Assembly (NCBI GenBank): GCA_014384025.1
Contig: JACNGQ010000170.1
Location: 1 to 64,000 of the forward strand
Direction of reading: 5' to 3'
Length of the DNA: 64,000 nt
DNA from: Planctomycetota bacterium
GTDB taxonomy: Bacteria; Planctomycetota; Phycisphaerae; Sedimentisphaerales; Anaerobacaceae
Both the position numbers and the translations under genes were made by a program. The notes below the pieces were generated by a model, which was given only the letters and a program-made list of their open reading frames with translations, had not been told where the DNA came from and made no database searches. Positions 37,704 through 46,525 of the stretch are shown here, in pieces (within the stretch, counting starts at the first letter, position 1; each line of letters opens with the position of its first letter).

Positions 37704-39122
37704 ATGGATACCGAACAGCAGTCGCAGACTAAAAGTGAGTTTGAACGCGAACCGGTGCCGAAAAGTGCTCTGCTCGGCTTCAAGAGCTTTATCGGAATGT
37801 ACGCCGGTGAGCATTGCGCCGGAACCGAGTTAATGCTTGGGCCGCTATTTGTCGCCGCTGGTGTCAGTGCATTCGACCTGATCATTGGCCTTCTTCTCGG
37901 CAATGCCCTGGCAGTCCTTAGCTGGATGTTTATGTGTGCGCCTATCGCCACGCGCAGCCGTCTGACACTATACTATCAACTGGAGAAAATCTGCGGCCGA
38001 AAGCTTGTCATCCTATACAACCTTGCCAATGGTGTGATGTTCTGCTTTCTCGCCGGGGCGATGGTAACAGTCTCGGCCACGGCTCTCGGGGTTTGGTTCA
38101 GGTTCAAAATGCCGGGCCTCAACGACCTCTATCCAAACAGTGTCGGCTGGGTAGTGGCTGTCGCTGTTGCCGGTGGACTAATTGCCATCGTTGCCGCCTA
38201 CGGCTATCAAACCGTAGCTAAATTTGCCAATATAGCCGCTCCGTGGATGGTCCTCGTATTTCTGGTGTTCGGCTTTGTAGGCCTTCGGCAGTTCATCGAG
38301 GCAACCGGAACGGAGATCGGTTCACTGAGTGATGTCTGGCACCTGGCTAAGACACAAATATGGAAGGGAGGCCCGCCACAGGAAGGGCAGGTAAAGTTCA
38401 CTTTCTGGCATGTCACCTTCTTCGCGTGGTTCTGCAATATGGCCATGCACATCGGCATGAGCGATTTGTCCGTCTTCCGATTTGCCCGCAAGAGCTGGTA
38501 TGGCGTTGCAAGCGGCGCCGGTATGTATGTAGGACACTTTATGGCCTGGATCAGCGCCTCAATCCTTTATGCTTATCAGTTGCACTTGAATCCCGCCGAC
38601 ACTGATGTATTGCCGGGTCCGCTGGCTTATCGGGCCGCCGGGCTGGTAGGTCTGCTGTGTGTGATTATTGCTGGCTGGACAACAGCCAATCCAACTATCT
38701 ACCGCGCGGGCCTGGCGTTCCAGGCTCTGTCGCCGAAATCTTCGCGTTTTAAGGTAACGCTTATCACAGGCGCCATTGCGACAATCGCCGGAATGTTCCC
38801 GGCTATCGCAATGAAGCTATTGGGCTTTGTTGCCCTTTACGGTCTTGTACTTATGCCGATGGGCGCTGTTATTTTTGTCGATTTCTGGCTAATTCGAAAG
38901 TTCGGCATGCAGAGTTACTATGCCGAGTTGAGCGGGAAGACCTTCAACTGGGCCGCCGGCCTGGCCTGGTTTGTGACCCTGGCGATTGCGTGGGTGCTAG
39001 TGAAGTTCGCGGGCGTGCAGATTTTCTTCGTTTCACTGCCCGGCTGGTTCGTTGCCGCCATTTTATACATCGTCCTGAGTAAGTTTTACCAGAAGAAACT
39101 GCGTCCCGACGCGGTTCAATAA
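37704..39122 (+). CDS. NCS1/cytosine-permease-like transporter
   Basis: About 12 hydrophobic segments; GTELMLGPLFVAAGVSAFDLIIGLLLGNALAVLSWMF. Confidence 0.75.
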   Translation: MDTEQQSQTKSEFEREPVPKSALLGFKSFIGMYAGEHCAGTELMLGPLFVAAGVSAFDLIIGLLLGNALAVLSWMFMCAPIATRSRLTLYYQLEKICGRKLVILYNLANGVMFCFLAGAMVTVSATALGVWFRFKMPGLNDLYPNSVGWVVAVAVAGGLIAIVAAYGYQTVAKFANIAAPWMVLVFLVFGFVGLRQFIEATGTEIGSLSDVWHLAKTQIWKGGPPQEGQVKFTFWHVTFFAWFCNMAMHIGMSDLSVFRFARKSWYGVASGAGMYVGHFMAWISASILYAYQLHLNPADTDVLPGPLAYRAAGLVGLLCVIIAGWTTANPTIYRAGLAFQALSPKSSRFKVTLITGAIATIAGMFPAIAMKLLGFVALYGLVLMPMGAVIFVDFWLIRKFGMQSYYAELSGKTFNWAAGLAWFVTLAIAWVLVKFAGVQIFFVSLPGWFVAAILYIVLSKFYQKKLRPDAVQ

Positions 39123-39135
39123 CAGGAGAATTAAA

Positions 39136-39330
39136 ATGCGTTCTATATTACAAATCATCTCACTGCTGTCATTGATTGCCTTGACATTGCCTTCTGTCCT
39201 GTTTCTTGCAGGCCGGTTGGAGTTGGATATGGTAAAATGGATAATGATTCTCGCTACGATAGTGTGGTTTGTTACCGCTTCTCTATGGATGTGGAAAGAC
39301 AACGGCGAAGGGCAGCAGGAAACCGGTTAA
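39136..39330 (+). CDS. Small two-TM membrane protein
   Basis: 64 aa, two hydrophobic helices, upstream aacaggagaatt RBS, 13 nt after the transporter. Confidence 0.6.
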   Translation: MRSILQIISLLSLIALTLPSVLFLAGRLELDMVKWIMILATIVWFVTASLWMWKDNGEGQQETG

Positions 39331-39382
39331 ATTGATAATTTCACGATTACCACAAGACAAAGCAGGTTGAAAGGAAAGAATT

Positions 39383-40279
39383 ATGCCTGAAATAGACTCC
39401 ACGAAAGGAGAAAAAAAATTCTATGAAGATGTTCCCATGAAAACCGAGGGCTTTTTCCTAAAAGGGTCCGGCTCTCTTGACTGGGGAATGAAAAACCGGC
39501 TCTCAAGGATATTTAATCCCGATACCGGCCGGACGGTAATGTTTGCGATTGACCACGGTTACTTTCAGGGACCTACGACCGGACTCGAACGAATCGACCT
39601 GACCATCGTGCCGCTGATGTACTACGCTGATGCTATAATGCTCACTCGTGGAATTCTGCGAACCAGCGTACCGCCTTCGCTTACCAAACCTGTCGTGATG
39701 CGCTGCAGCGGCGGCCCGAGCATACTCAAGGAACTCTCGGATGAGCAGTTGGCCGTTGACATCGAGGATGCGATTCGGATGAACGTCTCAGCTATTACCC
39801 TGCAGGTATTTATAGGCGGCCAGTTCGAGACACGCTCGGTACATAATATGACCCGGCTGGTGGATATGGGACTGCGGTACGGCATCCCGACAATGGCCGT
39901 AACGGCGGTGGGTAAAGATATGGTCCGGGATGCAAGATATTTCCGCCTGGCATGTAGAATCTGCGCAGAGCTTGGGGCACAAATTATCAAGACCTATTAT
40001 GTTCCGGAAGGTTTTCAAACTATTACGGCCTCCTGTCCCGTTCCCATTGTAATGGCCGGTGGGAAGAAAATCCCCGTACTCGATGCACTGACAATGGCAT
40101 ACAATGCCGTCCAGGAGGGTGCATCTGGTGTGGATATGGGACGAAATATTTTCCAGGCTGACGCGCCCAAAGCGATGATGCAGACGGTTCACAAGGTTGT
40201 CCATGAAAATTTGAAGCCGGCCGATGCGCTCGAGATGTACGAAACTCTAAAAAACGAAGAGCAAACAAACCAGGATTAG
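39383..40279 (+). CDS. LsrF-like class I aldolase
   Basis: [52 protein letters not shown]...[31 protein letters not shown]. Confidence 0.85.
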   Translation: MPEIDSTKGEKKFYEDVPMKTEGFFLKGSGSLDWGMKNRLSRIFNPDTGRTVMFAIDHGYFQGPTTGLERIDLTIVPLMYYADAIMLTRGILRTSVPPSLTKPVVMRCSGGPSILKELSDEQLAVDIEDAIRMNVSAITLQVFIGGQFETRSVHNMTRLVDMGLRYGIPTMAVTAVGKDMVRDARYFRLACRICAELGAQIIKTYYVPEGFQTITASCPVPIVMAGGKKIPVLDALTMAYNAVQEGASGVDMGRNIFQADAPKAMMQTVHKVVHENLKPADALEMYETLKNEEQTNQD

Positions 40280-40281
40280 AA

Positions 40282-41010
40282 ATGCCGGATAAACCTCTCT
40301 TAGAGCAGATTCGCAAAGTATCCCCCCTTATAAGTGTAGGTGTGCTCACGGCGGATTTAATGTCACTCGGCTCAGAGTTAAAACTCATGGACACGGCAGG
40401 TGTCAAACTGTTGCACGTTGATGTTATGGACGGCTGCTTTTGCCCGATGATGACGGTCGGACCCGCCTTTATCAAGGCCCTAAAAACCCCCCTCTTAAAA
40501 GACATACACCTGATGATAGAAGACCCTCTCGATAAGCTTGAAAGCTACGTTGCCGCCGGTGCCGATATGATTACAGTCCATGTTGAATCCTGCCGCCACA
40601 TACATCGCGTTCTGCAGAAGCTAAGAGAATTCACCAATACCAATGACCCTGATAGGGGCATTCTCCGCGGTATAGCCTTGAATCCCGGCACACCCCTTGA
40701 AGTTATTACACCGCTTATTGATGAACTGGAAATGTTTTTTTTACTTGCGGTCAATCCGGGCTGGGGCGGACAGAAGTTCATCCCTTCGACTCAACAACGG
40801 CTCAGCCGATTAAGACAGATGATAAGCGACGCAAAGAAAGATATTCTTGTAGGTGTTGACGGCGGAATCACTCGCGATAACATAGCAGACGTTGCTCGAA
40901 TGGATGTTGATATAATAGTTACGGGAAGTGCGGTCTTCGATGGCAAAGCACCTCTCGATAACGCCCGCTTTATGATGGATGCTGTAAGTGATGCAGCCAA
41001 AAAAGCATGA
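40282..41010 (+). CDS. Ribulose-phosphate 3-epimerase family protein
   Basis: LLHVDVMDGCFCPMMTVGPAFIKALKT...DIHLMIEDPLDKLESYVAAGADMITVHVE; ILVGVDGGITRDNI. Confidence 0.88.
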   Translation: MPDKPLLEQIRKVSPLISVGVLTADLMSLGSELKLMDTAGVKLLHVDVMDGCFCPMMTVGPAFIKALKTPLLKDIHLMIEDPLDKLESYVAAGADMITVHVESCRHIHRVLQKLREFTNTNDPDRGILRGIALNPGTPLEVITPLIDELEMFFLLAVNPGWGGQKFIPSTQQRLSRLRQMISDAKKDILVGVDGGITRDNIADVARMDVDIIVTGSAVFDGKAPLDNARFMMDAVSDAAKKA

Positions 41011-41058
41011 TGCAAATTATTTATTGTATGAACTCAGAATTGAACACCGGAAATAACG

Positions 41059-42255
41059 ATGACTGATAACGAGTCAAAGCAAAATTCTGTGAAGCAATTA
41101 GCTAAAATAGCTCCGATTGTCCGCGGGCTTCTTGCAGAGCCAACTGGTAACCAGGATATACCCTATAATCCCGTAATCCTGAAGTCGCTGACGAGCAAAG
41201 AAGCTGTTGAATTCGCCGATTCTGTTAAAAATGCTGAAGCCCAGGAGTATCCTGCGCCTTTGACCAAAGATCAGGGCCTACCTCTTTTTCCGGAGGCTCT
41301 TGATATAAATGGCCCGGCCGAAGAACTCCGCAAAAAATTAAGCGACTCTATTGCAGATTACTCGGCGCAGTACAATTCGAAGCCCACAATTATATGTCTT
41401 CGCAGTCTGGGAATACTGTTTGTTGATCCGGGTGTCGATAAGTCTGTTTTGCCTCTTAAGAATAAGGTCGCGCTAGTAACCGGCGCCGCCGGGGCAATCG
41501 GATATGGAATATGCTGTGGGCTTCTGGAAAAAGGCTGTCATCTGATAGCCACCGACCTTCCGGGTGAAAAACTTGATAGCTTCACAGCCGACCTCAAGCA
41601 AATTGCCGGCGACCGCGTGACAGGGATTCCAATCGATGTCACTAATGAAGGTTCTTTCGTTCGCGGCCTTGAAAGTATTTCTCTTGCCTGGGGTGGAATT
41701 GATATTGTGGTTGTAAATGCAGGTATTCCTCTGGCTAAATTTCTGAAGGACATTGATCTCGATGACTTTCGCAGGCTCGAAAAAGTAAACATAGAAGGCA
41801 CTTTTCTGACTCTCCGTGAAATCGCACGACATTTTATCCTGCAGGGCACCGGAGGTGACATTATTATAGTATCGACGAAGAACGTTCCCAGCCCCGGTGC
41901 CGGCTTCGGAGCTTACAGCGCCACAAAAGCAGCCTCCCATCAGTTGGGGCGTATTGCCAGTCTTGAGCTTGCGCAATACGGTGTGCGCGTAAATATGGTC
42001 GCGCCGGATGCGGTATTTTCCGAAGGTAAGTATAAATCCGGTTTGTGGGAAGAAATCGGCCCCGATCGAATGAAAGCTCGAGGGCTTGATGAGGATGGTT
42101 TGCAGGAGTATTATCAGAGCAGGAATCTGTTGAAAGCAAAAGTTACGGGTCGGCACGTCTCCAACGCCGTACTGTTTTTTGCCACGCGTCAAACACCGAC
42201 AACCGGCGCAACGATTCCTGTCGATGGGGGTCTGCCGGACGCCACGCCAAGATAA
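41059..42255 (+). CDS. SDR-family oxidoreductase (RhaW-like) with about 130-aa N-terminal extension
   Basis: KVALVTGAAGAIGYGICCGL; IDIVVVNAGIP; YSATKAASHQLGRIASLEL; PTTGATIPVDGGLPDATPR. Confidence 0.85.
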   Translation: MTDNESKQNSVKQLAKIAPIVRGLLAEPTGNQDIPYNPVILKSLTSKEAVEFADSVKNAEAQEYPAPLTKDQGLPLFPEALDINGPAEELRKKLSDSIADYSAQYNSKPTIICLRSLGILFVDPGVDKSVLPLKNKVALVTGAAGAIGYGICCGLLEKGCHLIATDLPGEKLDSFTADLKQIAGDRVTGIPIDVTNEGSFVRGLESISLAWGGIDIVVVNAGIPLAKFLKDIDLDDFRRLEKVNIEGTFLTLREIARHFILQGTGGDIIIVSTKNVPSPGAGFGAYSATKAASHQLGRIASLELAQYGVRVNMVAPDAVFSEGKYKSGLWEEIGPDRMKARGLDEDGLQEYYQSRNLLKAKVTGRHVSNAVLFFATRQTPTTGATIPVDGGLPDATPR

Positions 42256-42332
42256 GACTCATGCCGGGGCCGGAAAATTCAATCGGCAAGAGACTATAAT
42301 ATATTGTCAGAGGTACGAAAGGAACGATTTAA

Positions 42333-43532
42333 ATGAACAAAGCGCTTGCAGAGCTGATTCGAATATCGAATGAAACCGGAGGAGATCCCACACTCGTTCA
42401 GGGCGGAGGCGGTAATACATCTGTAAAAACGGCCGATGGAAAATATATGTATATCAAGGCCAGCGGTACGGCACTTAAAGATATGAATCAAAAACAAGGC
42501 TGGCGGAGGATACGCCTCGAGCCGGTCCTTGCGATATTAAAGGATAAATCACTGCCTAAACTCGATGCGTCCACTCGCGAGCCTAAGGTCGTGAACATGC
42601 TGCTTGATGCCTGCGATGATAACGTTAAAACAATCGCCCGCCCCTCTGTGGAAGCCCACCTGCACGCTTGTCTGAATACATGCGTGATTCATCTGCATCC
42701 GAGTGCCGCCGGAGCTTATGTGAATGCGAAAAACGGAAAGGCAAAACTCGCCAGGCTTTTTAAGGATGAAACCCTCCCGCCCCTTTGGGTTCCTTACACA
42801 GACCCTGGCTTTCTGCTCGCAAAAAAAATAGCCCGGCTGGTGAATAGCTATCAAGGCAAATTCGGCAAAAAGCCGTCTATTCTTTTCCTGGAAAAACACG
42901 GGCTATTCATTACATCAAAAACCGCTTCCGGTGCTTTGCGGCTTGTGCGCAGCGTAATGAAGCGATGTAACAGCAAACTGAAACAGCCCAGGGACGGAAG
43001 TGTAAAAGCCGTTCAACAGGAAAAAATCAGCGACCTTAAGCTCTGCATTGAACGGGCATGTTTCCAGGCTGCCCGTAAGCGCACAACGATATGGTATTAT
43101 TACAACGATGCTATCGCCGATTTCTTAAATCAAAAAGATGCAAAGAAAATGCTCTTCGGTTCTTTAACACCGGACGAGCTGGTTTACGCCAATGGCCCCG
43201 CGATGTGGATAGAGATGCCAAAAAGCAAAAAGTCGTTTTCAAAAGCAGCCCTCCAAAACAAATCAAAAAGTATTGCAGGCCGCCTTAAACAGCAAAAACA
43301 AAAGGGCAAAAAACCTTATGTGGCGTTTCTTGTTAAGGACATTGGTCTTTTTGTTTCCGGAACCGAAAAGATTACTCCGACCGTAAGGGATATTGTCCTC
43401 TACTCAATTTTCATTCGCACCAATGCCTATCGAATGGGCGGAATTCTCACTTTGAACAAGCGCCAGGAGGATTTTATCAACAACTGGGAATCCGAAGCCT
43501 TCCGCAAGAAATTAGCAAGTGGAAGTAAATAA
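42333..43532 (+). CDS. Class II aldolase/adducin-family protein (RhaE-like rhamnulose-1-phosphate aldolase)
   Basis: GGGNTSVKTADGKYMYIKASGTALKDM; VIHLHPSAAGAYV; ILFLEKHGLFITS. Confidence 0.85.
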   Translation: MNKALAELIRISNETGGDPTLVQGGGGNTSVKTADGKYMYIKASGTALKDMNQKQGWRRIRLEPVLAILKDKSLPKLDASTREPKVVNMLLDACDDNVKTIARPSVEAHLHACLNTCVIHLHPSAAGAYVNAKNGKAKLARLFKDETLPPLWVPYTDPGFLLAKKIARLVNSYQGKFGKKPSILFLEKHGLFITSKTASGALRLVRSVMKRCNSKLKQPRDGSVKAVQQEKISDLKLCIERACFQAARKRTTIWYYYNDAIADFLNQKDAKKMLFGSLTPDELVYANGPAMWIEMPKSKKSFSKAALQNKSKSIAGRLKQQKQKGKKPYVAFLVKDIGLFVSGTEKITPTVRDIVLYSIFIRTNAYRMGGILTLNKRQEDFINNWESEAFRKKLASGSK

Positions 43533-43569
43533 AATCTGCTCACTTAGGATTTGGTAGTTCTCAGTCGAT

Positions 43570-43595
43570 TGAATCACCCGGATTCAGGGTGTTTT
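43570..43595 (+). terminator. Possible hairpin terminator after the rha locus
   Basis: caccc-ggattca-gggtg-tttt; an overlapping alternative stem is tgaatc/gattca. Short stem. Confidence 0.3.
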
Positions 43596-43768
43596 GACAG
43601 ATAAAAAAGCACACTTTTACGGTCATAGGTAATCACGAGCCCCAAAGTCTCCTTTTCTGTGCCGAAAAGTGGATTTTTCGATGGTGAGTGGCTGTTTCTT
43701 ATCGTATTCAAAGTCTGATAAAAAATTTCTTTAAATTTTCAAATTTTATAGTTGAAAGTTGGCCTATT

Positions 43769-43810
43769 GTGCTATTATACTAATACACTATAGGAATAGA
43801 TTAATAGTAC
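43769..43810. promoter_or_regulatory. Candidate GntR operator (imperfect inverted repeat)
   Basis: gtgctatta (43769-43777) / taatagtac (43802-43810), 8 of 9 complementary, just upstream of the gntR gene. Confidence 0.35.
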
Positions 43811-43836
43811 ATTATGTTGTTGCGTGGGTAATATAG

Positions 43837-44214
43837 ATGATTGAGTTCAAGTTGGATTTGAAAAGTGGCGTGCCTTTCCATCGCCAGATTGTGGACCAGA
43901 TTCGTTATGGTATTGCCTCGGACAGGCTCATGCCCGGCGAGCAGTTGCCGACGGTGCGAGAATTGGCAGTACACCTTCAGATAAATCCCAACACCGTTCG
44001 CAAAGCCTATTCGGAGCTGGAAATCCTTGGAATATTGGATACGCAACAAGGCACCGGTACCTTTGTCAGTCACCGGCAGGTTGAGATTGGCCAGGATGAG
44101 AAGCAGCGTATGCTCGGGCAAATTTGTGACGAACTCGTCGCCCGTGGCAACCAATATGGCTTCACGGTAAAAGAAATTGTTACCCATATGCAAAGGAGAC
44201 TCGAAAATGGCTGA
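43837..44214 (+). CDS. GntR-family (YtrA-type) transcriptional regulator
   Basis: FKLDLKSGVPFHRQIVDQIRYGIASDRLMPGEQLPTVRELAVHLQINPNTVRKAYSELE. Confidence 0.94.
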   Translation: MIEFKLDLKSGVPFHRQIVDQIRYGIASDRLMPGEQLPTVRELAVHLQINPNTVRKAYSELEILGILDTQQGTGTFVSHRQVEIGQDEKQRMLGQICDELVARGNQYGFTVKEIVTHMQRRLENG

Positions 44215-45178
44215 AAAAAGAGAAAAAAAAGTCGCCCAATCAGGCCTCACTCGTGAGTACAAGGCAACAACCCAGTTGGAAGCCGAAGCAGCATCTCTAA
44301 ACTGGGTCGCCGCTCTTGTCACTGCAGTCGTCGTACTGGCCGGAGCCGGCCTTAACAGGCTTGTCGAAGGTACCTGGCAGCAGTGGAATATTTACATCAT
44401 TATTGGCACCGCTCTTGTTGGGAATATCTGCTTCTTTGGCATAAAGATTGCCAATCAGTGGGAACGGGCGGTGGTCCTGAGACTCGGCAAATTCCGGGCC
44501 CTTAAAGGCCCGGGTCCGTTCTTTATCATCCCGATTATCGAAACCGTTGTTCGATCAGTCGATATGCGGATACGCTCGACCGACTTTAGCTCCGAGTCCA
44601 CCCTCACCAAGGACACGGTCCCCGTCAATGTCGATGCCATCTGCTTCTGGATGGTCTGGGATGCCAAGAAAGCTATCCTTGAGGTCGAGAACTTCTTTCT
44701 CGCCATCATACTTTCCGCCCAGACAGCCCTGCGTGATATCATCGGAACCCACCAGCTATCAGAACTGCTCACCCACCGTGAAAAGCTCGGCAGGAGACTT
44801 CAGGAAATCCTCGATGAAAAAACGAATCCATGGGGCATAACAGTCCAGTCGGTCGAAATCCGCGATATCATTCTTCCCAAAGACCTCGAAGATGCCATGT
44901 CCAAAGAAGCCCAGGCCGAACGGGAGCGTCACGCACGCGTCATCCTTGGAACTGCGGAAACGGAAATAGCCGAAAAATTCGTACAAGCCGCCAAGCAGTA
45001 CGAATCGAATCCGGGGGCCATGCACCTTCGTGGTATGAACATGTTGTTCGAGGGCTTGAAAGAAAAAGGATCAATGATCATCGTCCCCAGTTCTGCGTTG
45101 GAAATGATGAACCTGGGAGCCATTGGCGGAATGGCCGCATTGAGCCAGGTGAAAAGTGAAAAGAACCGGCACGAATGA
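44207..45178 (+). CDS. SPFH/band-7 (slipin) protein
   Basis: NQWERAVVLRLGKFRALKGPGPFFIIPIIETVVRSVDMRIRSTDF...TKDTVPVNVDAICFWMV; starts inside the GntR stop. Confidence 0.93.
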   Translation: MAEKREKKVAQSGLTREYKATTQLEAEAASLNWVAALVTAVVVLAGAGLNRLVEGTWQQWNIYIIIGTALVGNICFFGIKIANQWERAVVLRLGKFRALKGPGPFFIIPIIETVVRSVDMRIRSTDFSSESTLTKDTVPVNVDAICFWMVWDAKKAILEVENFFLAIILSAQTALRDIIGTHQLSELLTHREKLGRRLQEILDEKTNPWGITVQSVEIRDIILPKDLEDAMSKEAQAERERHARVILGTAETEIAEKFVQAAKQYESNPGAMHLRGMNMLFEGLKEKGSMIIVPSSALEMMNLGAIGGMAALSQVKSEKNRHE

Positions 45179-45244
45179 CGATTAGCATAGGAACATTGTG
45201 TGCGAGTTTGCAGACGCCAGAGAGATACTTGCTATACGCAAGAG

Positions 45245-46495
45245 CTATTTGTTTTTTATATCGTATGCCATCAGGGCATTACCGTGACGGATATAAAGTC
45301 GGCCGTCGGATATGGCCGGATGCGCCCAATGTTGGCCGTCGCCTTCGGTAACGGCGAATGAGCTGACTATATCGAAACCTTTTGGCGAAGGCTTCACCAG
45401 AGCCACATCACCGGTATTTTCATCATAACAGTACAGCATACCATCGGCATATATAATCGAGCCCTTATTACCGTTCCATGTGGCTTTGTACATAACTTTC
45501 CCGCTGTCCCAGTCAAGACAGACCCAGTCGCCCTTTGGAATACCGTCGAAGGTCGAGCCGTACAGAAACCCATCCACCAGTACGACACTCCCGTGGCCGC
45601 AGTCGAGAGTCTGGTCATTCCATTTCTCCGCGACCGATGTCCCGTCGGCTGAAAGCTCGAACATTACACCGCCTCTCGTAAACTCTCGCTCGACCGCGCT
45701 GGTGACATACACACATCCGTCTTTATAGACCGGCGTAACACCGCCCGTATCGGAAGGTGTCACGTAAGGTTCCCTCCAGATTAGCTTGCCGTTGTCTGCG
45801 TTTACACAGATGACAGATTTTTGAATCATATTTATAAGCAGGCGATTGCCGCCTCTTTCGATGAGAATAGGCGAGCTGTAAACCGATAGCTCATCCAGGC
45901 CTATTGTAGCCCATATTGTCCTTCCCGTCATTTTATCCAAAGCGACCATTGTGCCTTTTTTGCCGCCAGGGGTACAATAGACCTTCCGCCCATCGATTAA
46001 CGGTGAGCCGGACATGCCCCATTGAATGTTCTTTCCATCGAACTTCGTTAGAGTATCTACCTGCCATATCTTTTCACCCGTCCGGGTCTTAAAGCAGACC
46101 ATATTCCCAGTGCCGCTGAATACATATACTCGCTCGCCGTCAACAGTTGGTGTTGTTCGTGTCCCTTTGTACGACCGAGTCCATTCTGGCCCGTAAGATT
46201 CTTTCCATTTCAGATTCCCCTCAATATCATATGCGAATAGAAAGCCTTCCCCGTCAATCATACAGGTCGTATATACGAATCCACTCGCTATAGAAACAGA
46301 AGAAAAACCTATGCCCAGACCCTCCACCGCCCATAATTGTTTCGGTCCACCTTCAGGCCATTTTTTCATAAGCCCGGTTTCAGTGGATTTTCCATCCCGA
46401 TTAGGTCCGCGAAACTGTGGCCAGTCGTCACCAAAGCAAATCCCGCCAATCAATAGAATACTCAAACACAATATAATTTTTCTACTGTTATTCAT
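45245..46495 (-). CDS. PQQ-like beta-propeller repeat protein, exported
   Basis: Signal peptide; DDWPQFRGPNRDGKSTETGLMKKWPEGGPKQLW plus repeated blades. Confidence 0.93.
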   Translation of the reverse strand: MNNSRKIILCLSILLIGGICFGDDWPQFRGPNRDGKSTETGLMKKWPEGGPKQLWAVEGLGIGFSSVSIASGFVYTTCMIDGEGFLFAYDIEGNLKWKESYGPEWTRSYKGTRTTPTVDGERVYVFSGTGNMVCFKTRTGEKIWQVDTLTKFDGKNIQWGMSGSPLIDGRKVYCTPGGKKGTMVALDKMTGRTIWATIGLDELSVYSSPILIERGGNRLLINMIQKSVICVNADNGKLIWREPYVTPSDTGGVTPVYKDGCVYVTSAVEREFTRGGVMFELSADGTSVAEKWNDQTLDCGHGSVVLVDGFLYGSTFDGIPKGDWVCLDWDSGKVMYKATWNGNKGSIIYADGMLYCYDENTGDVALVKPSPKGFDIVSSFAVTEGDGQHWAHPAISDGRLYIRHGNALMAYDIKNK

Positions 46496-46525
46496 AAGCT
46501 AAATCCTTCATCTTTTTTTAATTTG

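Noticed and set aside
30598-43532. Bacterial microcompartment locus
   Set aside because: No BMC shell-like small proteins in the ORF track; only the metabolic enzymes are present.
43533-43836. Riboswitch or structured RNA in the 300-nt gap before gntR
   Set aside because: Small hairpins exist (e.g. cgaaaa/ttttcg) but no known aptamer consensus was recognised.
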